A DNA stretch of 64,000 nucleotides from Gorsachius magnificus (Eukaryota; Chordata; Aves; Pelecaniformes; Ardeidae). The DNA is taken from NCBI GenBank assembly GCA_034008185.1, contig CM067082.1, positions 7,486,984 through 7,550,983 on the forward strand. The letters are read 5' to 3'. Below, in pieces: positions 36,476-48,700 of this stretch. The notes under the pieces were generated by a model, which ran no database searches, was not told the DNA's origin, and was given only the letters and a program-made list of their open reading frames with translations. The position numbers were made by a program, and so were the translations under genes. Each line of letters opens with the position of its first letter. Position 1 is the stretch's first letter.

Positions 36476-37050
36476 TGAGTTCCTTTCCTAGCCTTATTTT
36501 TATGACTAAAATAGGAAAAAAAATGTTTCCTAGAATAAGATTATTTAAGTTTAAATTTCATAAACTAACATTCAAATTATCATGGTTAGTATTTAAATTT
36601 GTTGAAAAAACCTTTCAGAGTTTTCATATAAATTTCCAGTTATGTTGCTCCTATAGACTATGATGATAAAGATAAAAAAACCCCATCAGAGTAGATAAGA
36701 AAAGGTAATTTTCTTGCTGTGAATTTGCTGTTACAAATGTGTATGTTATCCTTAAATCTGAATATTTTTATTTTCAAGAACAAACACCAATAGAAAGGTT
36801 ATTTAAAGCATATGTCCTGGTTCTGGCTTGGACAGAGTTAATTTTCTTCCTAGTATCTGGCATAGTGCTGTGTTTCAGATTTAGTATAAGAATGTTGATA
36901 ACACACTGATGGTTTAGTTGTTGCTGAGCAGTGCTTACACCAGTCAAGGACTTTTCAGCTTCCCCTGCTCTGCCAGGTGCACAAGAAACTGGGAGGGGGC
37001 ACAGCCAGGACAGCTGACCCCAACTGGCCAAAGGGCTATTCCATGCCATA

Positions 37051-37073
37051 TGACGTCATGCTCAGCATATAAA
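37051..37073 (+). promoter_or_regulatory. CRE and TATA box of the solo LTR
   Basis: TGACGTCA, the perfect cAMP response element palindrome, lies 8 bp upstream of CATATAAA. Spacing and order are those of a retroviral U3 promoter. The CpG inside the CRE survives. Whether the host uses it is unknown. Confidence 0.6.
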
Positions 37074-37253
37074 CCTGGGGGAAGAAGAAGGAAGGGGGGA
37101 TATTCAGAGTGATGGTGTTTGTCTTTCCAAGTAATTGTTAGGCATGATGGAGCCCTGCTCTTCCAGAGATGGCTGAGCACCTGCCTGCCCATGGGAAGCA
37201 GTGAATGAATTCATTGTTTTGCTTTGCTTGTAAGCACAGCCCTTGCTTTACCT

Positions 37254-37276
37254 ATTAAACTGCTAAACCTATTAAA
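37254..37276 (+). terminator. Two ATTAAA poly(A) signals of the LTR
   Basis: CTATTAAAC occurs twice, 17 bp apart (ATTAAA at 37254-37259 and 37271-37276), a small local duplication containing the poly(A) signal of the LTR. Confidence 0.55.
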
Positions 37277-39930
37277 CCCATGAGTTTTCTCACTTTTACT
37301 CCTCCAATTCTCTACTCCATCCCACCAGTGGCAAGTGAGCAAGCAGCTGTGTAGGGCTTCATTGCCAGCCAGGGTTACACCATGACAATATTATTTAATT
37401 TGGGGTCTTTTGGGGAAAAAAAACCATGGCAATTCTCTCTTCCCCTCAGTCCTTTTTCCCATATTCTCTTATCCCTAAGCAACATATGAGTATTTATTAT
37501 AGCTTGGATAGTTTTGGTTTTGTATGTCTGTGTATTTTTGTTGAGAAATTGAAAAATATAAATGAAGATCCTGAAAACTTTTCCCAAGAATTTTTATCTA
37601 GGAAGTATTTCCTCATGAATGTATTTTCCTGCTCTAATAGTTATTATTGCCATATAGAGGACATTCAAACATTCTGGTGTGTTGTGTACATTGTAAAAGC
37701 TCTTATATACATAGCTCAAAGTGACCTAAAGTAGAAGGAATAAATATATTTGGCCAAGTCTAATTTTAGTTCATCAGTATATTTAAATGTGAATATAGTA
37801 GAGAACTCAGGATAAAATTTATTGATTTGGATTCCATCTTAACCTACAATTTAAAAAAGGACTCTGCCAACTTAAGATCGATCCGCTAGGCTAAACCTAG
37901 TGGCTTTTTAAGACAGCTGGGGTATCCAAGCCTTGTGAAGAACACTATTAAAGGCCTTCTGGTGTCACAGCTGAAGGCTAAAAAAGGTATTCTAGGGTTC
38001 TTAAAATGTGAATTGCACCTGAATTTCTCACTTCCACTTTAGGCAAATAAGTTTCTTTGCAATTCTTTCTGTGTGATCTACGTCCAAAACACAAAGCTTT
38101 CAAAGAAGTTTGGTCAGCCTGGTCTTTTTCTTCTATCACTGAACACATAGTGGAACTAATAAAGAGAACTAACCACAGCTCACAGACTGATATTGTACAG
38201 CTAATTTTTAAGTCACAGCTTGGCAGCGTCTTAATTTGAAGACATGGACAGATCTTCATATCTCAAGGCTGAAATTGTTCCTTTTTGCAATTGATCATCA
38301 CATTCCACATGATTCCACACATGATTTTAGATGAATGGTGATATTAGATCAGTACAGACCAGAAAGAATACAAGTTGTTCCTCCTTGGTGAGAAAGGCAG
38401 GTAACAGAAGATACAGACCTTCCACAGAGAAATTGCCCGCAAAACAACCTGCCCAATTCTGCTGTTGGAATACATGATAACGAACTCTTCTCAACCATTG
38501 CAATGGATCAAACCCAAACTTGGTGTTTAGGTCTAGGGTCTATTAGGTATGTTTTTAATCTGTTTAAACTTGTCAGTCTACACTCAGAATGGTCACTAAC
38601 ATATTTTACTGTAGCCTCTTGCAGGCAGCTATGAGCTATCTGAAGATCTAAACCACAGTGAAGAGGAAACTTAACAGTGGTTCATGCACCCTCTTGCTTC
38701 TGTACTTGAACTTTTCCTTTCTGAGAGAAAAAAAGAAATATAATGGACAAACTGGAAGGAATTTAGGAAAAAACCAAATATATAAATCAGTACCTTATAC
38801 AGAGTTTTGTGGAATGGAACTAAAAAGAAAAATGAAATTGAAACCAGGGCCATAATAATGTGAATCTCCTTGCTTAAAATCAGAGGACCTATGACATCCT
38901 CTATCATGTGAAAAAGATGGATTTTTAAAAAGCACACGTTTCCCATGATGTCCATTAACTGTGTGATTTTTTTTTTTTTAATGTAGGATTAAACATACAG
39001 AAAGAGGATAAATGAAGACTAAAAAGCATTGGTAAGAGGATAGCCTAAAAGTATCATCTTACTAATGAGAAAGCAGAATTATTTAATCAGTGTGAAGAGC
39101 AGGGGGAAAAAAGATTAAAAAGAAAAAGTCTGTTGTGTTTATTTGGTTTTTTTCCAAAGAAAATTATGTAAACTCCATTACTGAAGCATTTAAAGCTGCC
39201 CAGGAAGAAAGATCTAAGCAGCATATTTTCAAAAGAAAATGAAGTATCCTTCCCATATTTACCTCTCATCTTGATGTATTTCTCACCAGGGTCAAATGAT
39301 TACAAACATTAATACAACTTTGAAAGAATGCATGTTAAAGTAATGAAGCAGAAGGACTCAAAGGAACATGCTCTTTTTATTGGCCAAGAATGTTCATACA
39401 GTGGCTCTCTGCTTTTGAAAATCTGGACTTTCCAATTGGTTCACATAAAATTGTTTATGAACCATTTCTGGTCTGTCATGACTTAGAAGGATGATGTCCT
39501 AAACATGTATCAGAGCTTCCTGAGCAGGATCAGGGCTGACTCCCTTCACTCACATGGAAGTATGTACTTGTGTGTGAAATCATAATGCTTGCAAATATGA
39601 GTTAGTCCCATGGCAATTCCTAGCATTTTAGTGTATCATTTTAATCCCTTTAAAAAGCTTTCACATTCTATCTTCCTCTATTAGACATATGCCACACTTC
39701 ATCCAGCCCCAAAGAGGATTATGAATATATAAATCAATCCAAAGAACACAATCCCAAACAGGGAGTTCTGAATTTTTTATTCTACCTCTATGCACTTTGT
39801 TACACTGGGATTCCTGGTCTGCAGTTCACTAAGAGGAAGTAATACTATTTCTCCCAGTTGCACTTATCTGCAACTCATTCTTGGAAAAATAACCAACCTT
39901 GACCCAAGATTGACCCTGAAATAGCCCTGT

Positions 39931-39951
39931 GGGGCAGGGGGAGGGCGGGGG
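39931..39951 (+). other. G-quadruplex motif, four G tracts with 1-2 nt loops
   Basis: GGGG-CA-GGGGG-A-GGG-C-GGGGG: four tracts of three or more G with loops of 2, 1 and 1 nt, which is the pattern of a very stable quadruplex. It lies in otherwise unremarkable AT-rich DNA with no recognised repeat around it. Confidence 0.85.
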
Positions 39952-41146
39952 AAGTGGTGGAGCTAAGACTAAGCGAATACTGTCCAACTGACACGGTGCA
40001 GCACACACAAAATAAGAATTCAGACCAAGCCTTTCTGTCAGCTGTGACACATCTATCATATAAGCTGAGACTTTCAAAGGATCTGAATGAAACCTTATCC
40101 TGTTTTTTTCATCTGTTTCAGTGTTCTTTAGAATACAATAGACATTTGAAAACAAATTACAGCTATATACAGCATATTTCATTGCAGTAATTCAGAGCAA
40201 TACTCATAAGAGGATGTCTCAAGAGTCACTATCCACTCCATTCTTGTCACTGTGTTACTCATGGCACACTGACAGCAAAGGCATGGTCCACACACAGCAG
40301 AAAAAAATATAAATCAAGCAGTAGCTCAAACCCCTTTTTCTTTCTTGATGGCTAAAACAATGTTTTGAATAACATCCTCGTGAATGAGCACAGTGCACAA
40401 AGTGGTCCACAGACTGAGTTGTATAATTGTTAAGTTAAAGATAAATATATTTTTAGGTGGTTAGGTGATTTTTTGGATTGTGAATAAAAGAAAAGAAAAA
40501 AACAAAGTTTGAGAAATTATGCTCTAGTTTGGAGAATCAACATAATAAAAGAAAATGAAATTGAACTTAGACTCAGGGATCATGGACTCAGGTTGTCCCA
40601 AGAGGTACCAACTATCACCATTGTTTAGGGAACAGTATCATTCTTTGGTGTATCAAAACTATTATTTTCCTCTGGCTAATCTGCATTCTTGTTCAGTTTT
40701 GTTCCTTGACAAAGAAAAGCTCTGAAATCCTCTAAACTACTTGTCCTTTTTGCTTGTGCGCTTGCTTTGCTCTGGTCAGTAACTTCTCATTATAGATGAG
40801 ATCAATTAGCTTTTAAAAATTATTTACATTTGGTTTCTTTAAAAAAGAAGGGAGACCTGTTCTTGGTGACTGTGGGGTGAAGCAGAAGTCATATGTCCAC
40901 ATATTCATTCCCAAAATGCTTAGTATTTAAGGACTGAAATAAGTGTTAGCATTTAATGGAAAAGAACACCTCAGCAGAGGGCCTTAGGTGTGAATATTAA
41001 GCCCAGCTTCCAAAAAAATCTATTTGGCTGCTTGAATAGACTTTTTGGTGTTAACTTTATCTCTAAAAGGTGCAAATTTTACTCTCTACTTGAAATTGGA
41101 TACTTCAAATATTACATGACTGAACAAGGAAATGATTGGCAAAGGC

Positions 41147-41165
41147 AAAAAAAAAAAAAAAAAAA
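41147..41165 (+). repeat. Poly(A), A19
   Basis: Simple homopolymer; no LINE or SINE body recognised upstream. Confidence 0.9.
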
Positions 41166-42617
41166 GGAAATCTGGCTATCACATGAGTATGGAATATTGT
41201 CCTTTAATTAAAAAGTATCATGTTAGGGTCCTCATACTCTTATTCACACATATTTATCACTGGGAAGACATTTAAGTACATCAAGATGATTTGGAGCAGG
41301 GGCTCTATTTATTTAGCATTACTTGTGCTTAATTAGTAAACAAATTATGTTCTGAAAATAATTCAGTAGAGCCATTTTTTATTAAACTGTATTGCTTTAT
41401 CACTTAATTTTTTTAAATAAAACTGAAAACTAGAACCTTACTACACTGCATCAGACAATTTACTTTTCAGATTGATAACTTCTGTAGAAATCACTGTCTG
41501 ATTCTTATGTACCTTGTTAATGTTCAAAATTTCAGAAGTTTGAATACCTAGAAAGATCATTCAGTATTTTTACTTCTTTTTATGTCAGAAAAAAATATGC
41601 TTCTCTTTAAAATCCATTGTATAACCAAAAAAGAAAATATCAGGAACACAGCTTGGCAAGATGGTGTTACTTGTCCTCATTCCTCTCTTTTAAATGACTA
41701 TCATGTGAAAGACAGGAATGACAACACAGAATAACGAACTCCTCTTTTATTTACTGAATAGACACAACAGTGTAACTTCAAAAGCATCTTTGAAAAAGCT
41801 AAAATATTCATTGCCAAGAGGATTTGGATATAGATTCTGATCTTATTTTTTCTACAGTAACTAGGTGTAAATCCAGCAGCTTCAGTGGAGAGTAAATTAT
41901 ATCCTAATGTGGTCCCCAATTCTGCGTCAGGCATCTATCATTGACATACAAACCAGCCATAGGGATTTCTTAGTAGCCTCTCTCAAGCTCATTTTCAAGA
42001 AAAACTGTTACAATAGAAGCTCTTTTTTAATACTTGAAACAAAATTTCATTCTGAGTTGATTAAATATTCACAACCAAAAGTGTATGTTTGTGTACAGTT
42101 GGGTAAGACTAGTTAAATATGAATAAATAAATGTGTACTTGTGTATATATCTCTCTTTTAATTATTATTAAAACTGCTCAGACTTCTTTAACAGAGGATT
42201 GAAACCAAAATAGCCAATGAGATTCACAATATCATGTCAAATCTGGCTTCTGTCTAGAAAAGTTGATGAAATTTCAAACATATGGAATTGAACAAGGTCC
42301 AGAAGTATAAATTCTCAAGAAGCATTGATTCACTGTCCTCTGAAGAAGCCAGTACCTTTCTCAGTACCTCTATGACTCATTTAAACCTGTTTGCCTGTTC
42401 CAGTGCTTCCTTTCAAATCTCCAGTTCTGGTGATCCAGAGGGTGGGAACATTTTCAAGAGTGTTCTGTGCTCCCAGGTCTCTGTTTTCGCACTCATCCAC
42501 CATCTTTTTAATTAAAAAAAGGCAGGGAAGGTTAGAGGAACCTCTAGTCCCAGTCATAAAAGTTTAGACCAGGAAAAAACAAAACAAAACAACTCTTTTC
42601 AAAATACTTATACTCCC

Positions 42618-42745
42618 CAGGAGGGAGCAGGTTGTCCCTGAGGGACTGCAGCCCGGGGAAGGGCCCGCGCTGGAGCAGGGAGACGGGTGAGGAGGGAGGA
42701 GCGGCCCCCAGGGGCTGGCAGGGACTGACAGCAACCTCCATCCCA
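42618..42745 (+). mobile_element. Internal shard of the ERVL-type LTR
   Basis: A 128-bp GC-rich patch with CTGAGGGACTGCAGCCCGGG, GGCCCGCGCTGGAGCAGGG, GGAGGAGCGGC and GACTGACAGCAACC. In that order these match the GC-rich repeat portion and the next segment of the LTRs at 14968-16019 and 29273-30212. Neither LTR terminus is present, and sequence turns AT-rich abruptly on both sides. CpG sites are retained. The two minus-strand Pro/Ser-rich frames across it are artefacts. Confidence 0.75.
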
Positions 42746-45700
42746 ACTTTTCTAGATTTTCCTGGGTTCTTTTAAATTCACATATATTTAAGTGAGGGGA
42801 AATGGTAGTCATTTATGCAGTAATATAGAGACACTTATGCATAGATGCTCTCCAGTACTGCTGTTTAGCAGCTGACATGGATGTAATCCTTGCTAAGGGG
42901 GACAATTCACTTTCATGGAAGCAATTAGTCATATTCCGTGACCCTAATTACACCTAGAATCATGATCATATTAATGTAATATTCAGATTAGACAAAAGAT
43001 ATGAGACCTGATTCTCTGCTAAGTTACTCTGCTTTAGGTCCAGTAAGTGTCTTCTAATTAACACTTGTCTCAGTGAAAGGAAAATGAAGTCCATACTTCC
43101 GCATCCACCTAGATTAGTTTAGATTTGCTTAGATTAGGAGAAATTGTCTAATGCATATGTAAAAGCTATGAGTAGACGACCATAGTAATACTAATATATT
43201 ACTTCTAATAAATCGTCTTCAATACTTAAACAAATTAAACTCTCATCAGCTGGTACATAATACTTCCATTGTCATTGACTTAAAAATAAAATGACCTGGC
43301 AGCAAAGAGACACTTTGACTATTGCCATTACCTGTTGTTGAAAAATGGGAATTACTTGCAGGCAGTAGAGGGTTCCACCTGCAATTAAATTAGCACTAGT
43401 GGACATTTCACCCACAGCCAGGGAGATCATTGGAGAGGGGAAAAAGACAGATTCTAATTTATCACAAGCTACTGGTTCTTTGTGAAAAAGACAGGTTTAA
43501 GCTATTCTTGTCCATTTTCTGAAACCCACAGGAGCTTGAAAATTATCTGATCATCTAACTGAATGATTTATAACTCCCTTTTGGCCCCATGCAAGGAATT
43601 GCCCCCAACAATTAATCTTCCTGGATATAATTGGAGTTAAAATTAAAACTACATTACTCTGTGATTCATTAGGACGAACTTGGCATGGACTTTTGTAACA
43701 GCTTCAGGTAACATACCCAGTAACAATGGCACATGAGATCATGATTGGTTAGCCAAAAATGAAAATGAGGGAGGTAAAATTAACACAAATAACAACCTTT
43801 TATCAAGACATCAATACCTTCCAGCTGTTCAGTTCTATGGTAGCAAATTGCTGCAGTAGCAATTACCTGATATTGGTAAATTAAGCTATTCTTATGCCCC
43901 AGTGATATAAAACACAGTGCAATTCAAAAAAAGTCACTAGAAAAAGTAAATTTCTGCTCCCTATTCAAACCTAGGAAAGAATCTGTGTCCCTAGTAAGGC
44001 TTAGAATGGATTAGCAGAGAGCACCAGACCTGTTCACAGGCCACAGGAGACCCTTTCAGGTGCAGAAGAAAAAAACTTTTTTTTTGGCCAGTGGCCTGAC
44101 TGCACATTTGCAGAGAATAAGCACATAGTGTAAGTCTTTTCATGAAAGCTATTAGACCCCTTGGGTGCTTTGCAAACAAGATTTCACAGCAAAAAGTGCA
44201 AACCAGCACAGCAGGGTTAAGACTTAAAACAGTCTCTTTGAAAGGGGAACTGCTTTTCTTCCCAAGGCAGTGTCCTGTGAGGAAATCCACCCTAAAGTTT
44301 CATTGATAAATTTTACTGCTTAGCTTGCTGAGTTTCATTTGCCTGTTTTTCTTCATTTCCTCTAGGGGCACTTCTCAGTCAAAATGAACAATCAAGGCAC
44401 AACAGACAAAATCTGTTTGCCAAAATGTGGGCGTTCAGCGCCATTTCAGATGCCGTGAAACATTTTTCCTGACCCCCGGCTGCAGCTCCAGAAGGACTCA
44501 GGTATCTGAGAGACCTGTTATCACAACCAGTGGTCTCAGGAAGATGTTTTGGATACTCTGCTGTGTAAGTCAGACTACAGACTGGGACTGAAGTAGCTGA
44601 TGTTCAAATTTCAAGTAATTTCAGTCAAAAAAATCATGACAGGATATTATCCAGTAGAGGAAAGTATTAAATTGGCTTTCTGGAGGAATGTTACTTCCCA
44701 GATATACAAGTGTGCTAACATTTACTCTGAAACCTTACTTGCCTCATTTTACTTACTAGTGAAATGGGGTTAATCTTCCCCATATTCTGCAGAATAAATT
44801 CCTTAACATCGGTGAGCTCCTGGGATATCCGATAACCAGAGATATACCGATATATATTCGGCTTTCTTCATTTGGATTGGTCCATGACTGATCCATTATG
44901 GTTTGTTATAGGAAGGTTGTACTACCCTACTGAATGCCAGCCAGGATAACTCTGAACAATCTGTTACATCTGTGTAGCACAATGTGACATGGGGCAGAAA
45001 TAGCTTCAACTTCATCTCTGGAAGCTGCATAGCTGTTCCCTCTGTGCAGCATCCAATGTTATCAGAAGATATTTTTGTAGAAAACATAGGTGTCTGCCCA
45101 GTGCTACACTGTGTGTTGTAGAATTATGCTGAAGGCCCCATATGCTCTATTCAGAAGTAGAGCAGAGCAATCTTTTGCAGCACTAGCATCATTACCATGT
45201 GGTAGATAACACACACTTTTTTTTATTCCATTTCGGCTCCTTCCATTGTTTTTGCAGTTTTGTTGATTTCCCCTCCCTCCCCCCCATTTCCCTGCATATT
45301 CAGAAACCTCCTTGGGTTTTAGATGTGCCATAATCTTGGTGTTTTTTTTTTTCTTCAGTCATGCATTTTCTGTACAGAATGCCATCTAGGAGGAATAGAC
45401 TGCTAAATGAACCTGCTGTTGACATTACATCTTATGCTCCATGCCAAGACAACACAAGCCCCTGCTGTGTAGTTTGAGCTACATCCCAGTGCTGAAGAAT
45501 AGAAACTCCAGATGTAAGAGTACCAGGAATGAAAGACTTCATCTTTACAATAAATTTTCACATCAGTTTTGGTCAATGTTCATGCAGCTCAATTATCATC
45601 AGTGACCACTGTATTTTCTAGAAGCATGAGAGAGTTACAGGCCCATAACAACAGGAGGAGGACCCAACTTGGAAAATAAATAAGGACAATATTAAACAAA

Positions 45701-48700
45701 AGCCTCTTTGAGATTGGGACTCATGACTCTGCTGTATGAACAATAAAGGCTAATCCTTAAAATACTGAGGTATCCTTATGAATATTTTCTTACTGGTAAC
45801 CTCTCCATGGACAATAGTTTTGTCTCACAGTTAAGAACAGCTCTCCTTCTATGCTCTCCATCATAAAAGACTTTGAAAACTAAATGGGAGTAAGGTTGTT
45901 CCTTTACCCAAAGAAATAAGTTTCTGCCAGAGAGCTGAAAAACAGCAGCAGTAGAAGATTTTTCTAGTTTTCTGTGCATTATAATATGTAGGTTAAGAAT
46001 AAACAGGATAGTCTGTAGCACTGTCAGTAGAATATTCATAAACTATCATAAACATGAAATAATTACTTCTGCATCACAGACCTCAGACACACAGACCAAG
46101 TTCCCTTTCTATTGATTCAAGTGCCGTACATGTCCGTAATAAGGAGCCCCAGAGAGGTAACAGCTTTACAAACCAAGGGAGCAAAACAGAATATTATTCC
46201 TACTTTCTTTTAAGGGTAGGGATTTATAAGAAGGCAAGTTTTAAGAGTCAACCCTGCAAAAGATATTTGTGCAAACCATGTCTGCATCAGTACACAAGTT
46301 ATCTGTTAAAGATCATACATGAAACTTGAGGCAGACTTAGTAAGGAAGCTCAGCTCTGTCGAAGGTGGTATTTGGTCCCTTAAAGAGCATTGGAGCATTC
46401 CCTTTCTGTCACACTTTTCAGGAAGAAAAATGGAGTGGGCTGGCTTTACTGCCAAAGTCAGTTTTCTGGAGCGGGCAGTACTAGAAATGTCCATCAGAGG
46501 TCAGAAGATAATCCTTGATCGTCCAACACGCCTCAGAAATGTGATCCTTGTCAAATCCTGAATAGATTTCAAATTGGAAAAGCTCCTGAGGTAAATAAGA
46601 TGTACCTTTGCTAAGAAATGAACTGAAGAAGAATCTACCTAAATGTGTTACAATTTGGGTGTTTTTCCCCTTTTACTGCTCTAACAATGAAGGATTATAG
46701 CAAAGCTTTACCAAATAATGAAGACATATGACATAAGGGAATGAAAACTGCTCAAATTGTCAACACATTTTGTTTTGCTGCTCAGTATAAATCTTTTCTT
46801 TGCAGATGAAGATGTTATTCATTATGTTGTAGATAAATTCAGAAACGTGGTTTACACTGATTTAGCATTGTACTTAATTGGTTTTAAATCTAATGCACTG
46901 CAATAAACCTTAAGTGCTACTTTGCTGTGAAATTTAAAAGTGAGCAGTGCTGTAATTTTGCTTTGGTAGAATTTCTCTGGAAGCAAATATGGCTCATTTC
47001 AACAGTCTCTCACTGGGAATAAAATGACAAAAAATCCCCTTAAAAAGTAACTTTCTTAAATGACCTCAGTTTCTAAAATCTCACATTTGGTGACTACATT
47101 ATTTGTGGGGTTTAGGTCTGTGAGACAGATACAATAGCGAATCTGGAATCATGGCACTTAGCATTTAGTTCCTAATAATGCAAAAAAGCATCAGACTATT
47201 AGCAAGTGACAGCTGGTGCACCAGAGCAACGGGTGTCTTAGAAGCACAAAGGAAAGCAACACAAAATACTGCTGACGTTTTGCAGACCTGAAAACCATAC
47301 CTATACTTTCTGCTGCGTTGACCTGGACTGCAACCACAAGACTACTCTTGTCCTCAATAACAGATAGTGACTCCTTGAGAGCTAAGATATTCTGCCAGAT
47401 TGGATTTCTGTGCTGTCAGCCTTTCTGACTCCTACCCATAGAATAAATTTTCCATACCCTTGAATTCTCAGGAAGATTTGTTTTAACACTGTTTTTCAGA
47501 GAATAACTGTCCTGAAGGTGCAGCACGTAGCCACCAAACATAGCAATATGGCAGCCCAATTACTGCTCTGCATCTGTCTTCCTGAACTTCTCCTTTCTTC
47601 CTATTCTTTCATTTCCACATGAATCACAGCCCAGATGTCATGAAGTTTTATGTCTTGACTTCCTAAATGAACCTCTGTGCATAACCTACCTCCTAAACAA
47701 AAATTTTAACATTTTTTCTTTCATAATAATGCTTTTAAAAATTATATTGGCTCTTTTATTTTCAAATTATTTTTCATCAAAATCTCAGTCTTCAAAAATC
47801 TTTAGCCAAATTCAAATAAAACCCATTTTTTATACAAATGTCTATATTTTTGTCTTTGTAAGCTGTTTCTGACATTTTTTTAAAAACATATATATATTTG
47901 ATCATAATGTCCTAAATAACTTTTGACTGGCAACCATCAAGTGGTTTATTTTTCTTATTCTCAGACTGATGTATCTGATCTTTATAATCTTTACGTATGA
48001 CCTTCTATTCCATTACTCAATATCTCATTGTAAGTTATAAAACATCACAAAATAAGACTAGGAGATGAAAGGGGAAATAAAAGCATATTTATTCATAACA
48101 TTAAAGAAAAAAATCAAGGTGTCATCCTCTCATTGAAGGCATTTATATGAATTTTACTCAGGATTTAAGGCAAGAAAAAGACAGAATAGGAATTGAACTT
48201 AACTGTAGCTCATGGCACTAGAGCTTTGGCCAACCATGTGAATGCCAGTCTCACATGCAGCCTCAAGATGACTATTCACTGAAGTACCTACACCAAAAAA
48301 GATTGCAATTACTGTTGAAGACATACTGGATGAAATTAAGTCAGGGTAGCTGAGGACAGTTTTATCTCACGCACTTATTTGGATGTCTACCAGAAGCACA
48401 CCAATACTTTTGAGATTTTTTGTCCAAACTCAGGCAATGTTTTTGAAACACTCAGTTGTGGGCAGAATATGCTGTTTAATTCAAGGTGAATCAGGGACCT
48501 CCCGGAGTTAATTGATTTCTTAAGACAGAGGACATTTTTTTTTCCTCTTCTTTCTTTCCTGAGATTACCAGGTAACAGTATGACCTGTCACATTTAATTT
48601 CTAATTTTAATTTTCACATTTCATTGGTTGGTTGTTGGGGTTTTTGGTTTGGTTTGGTTTAGTTTTTTTACAGAAATGCCATGATACGGTGCAGGAGACA

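Larger units (their letters stand above)
36813..37387 (+). mobile_element. Solo LTR of a second avian endogenous retrovirus family, 575 bp
   Basis: It runs from TGTCCTGGTTCTGGCTTGG to GGGTTACACCATGACA, with proper TG…CA termini. I recognise the sequence (AGAGTTAATTTTCTTCCTAG, GTTGCTGAGCAGTGCTTAC, CCAGGTGCACAAGAAACTGG) as a common avian LTR. In order it has a full CRE palindrome TGACGTCA (37051-37058), a TATA box CATATAAA (37066-37073), two ATTAAA poly(A) signals (37254-37259 and 37271-37276), and a G/C-bearing 3' end. U3, R and U5 layout is thus complete. No proviral interior is adjacent, so it is a solo LTR. No matching short duplication of flanks is visible. Class assignment (ERV1 versus ERVK-like) is uncertain. 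Confidence 0.85.
37388..42617. other. 5.2 kb non-coding block
   Basis: No exon or transposon recognised. It includes a small hairpin near 37883-37903 (CCGCTAGG/CCTAGTGG), a G-quadruplex motif at 39931-39951 and A19 at 41147-41165. Open frames here (up to 117 codons, 39829-40182 minus) have no recognisable domain. Confidence 0.5.

Noticed and set aside
42544..42812. Two minus-strand Pro/Ser-rich frames
   Set aside because: They cross the LTR shard and its flanks; the GC-rich repeat explains the open frames.
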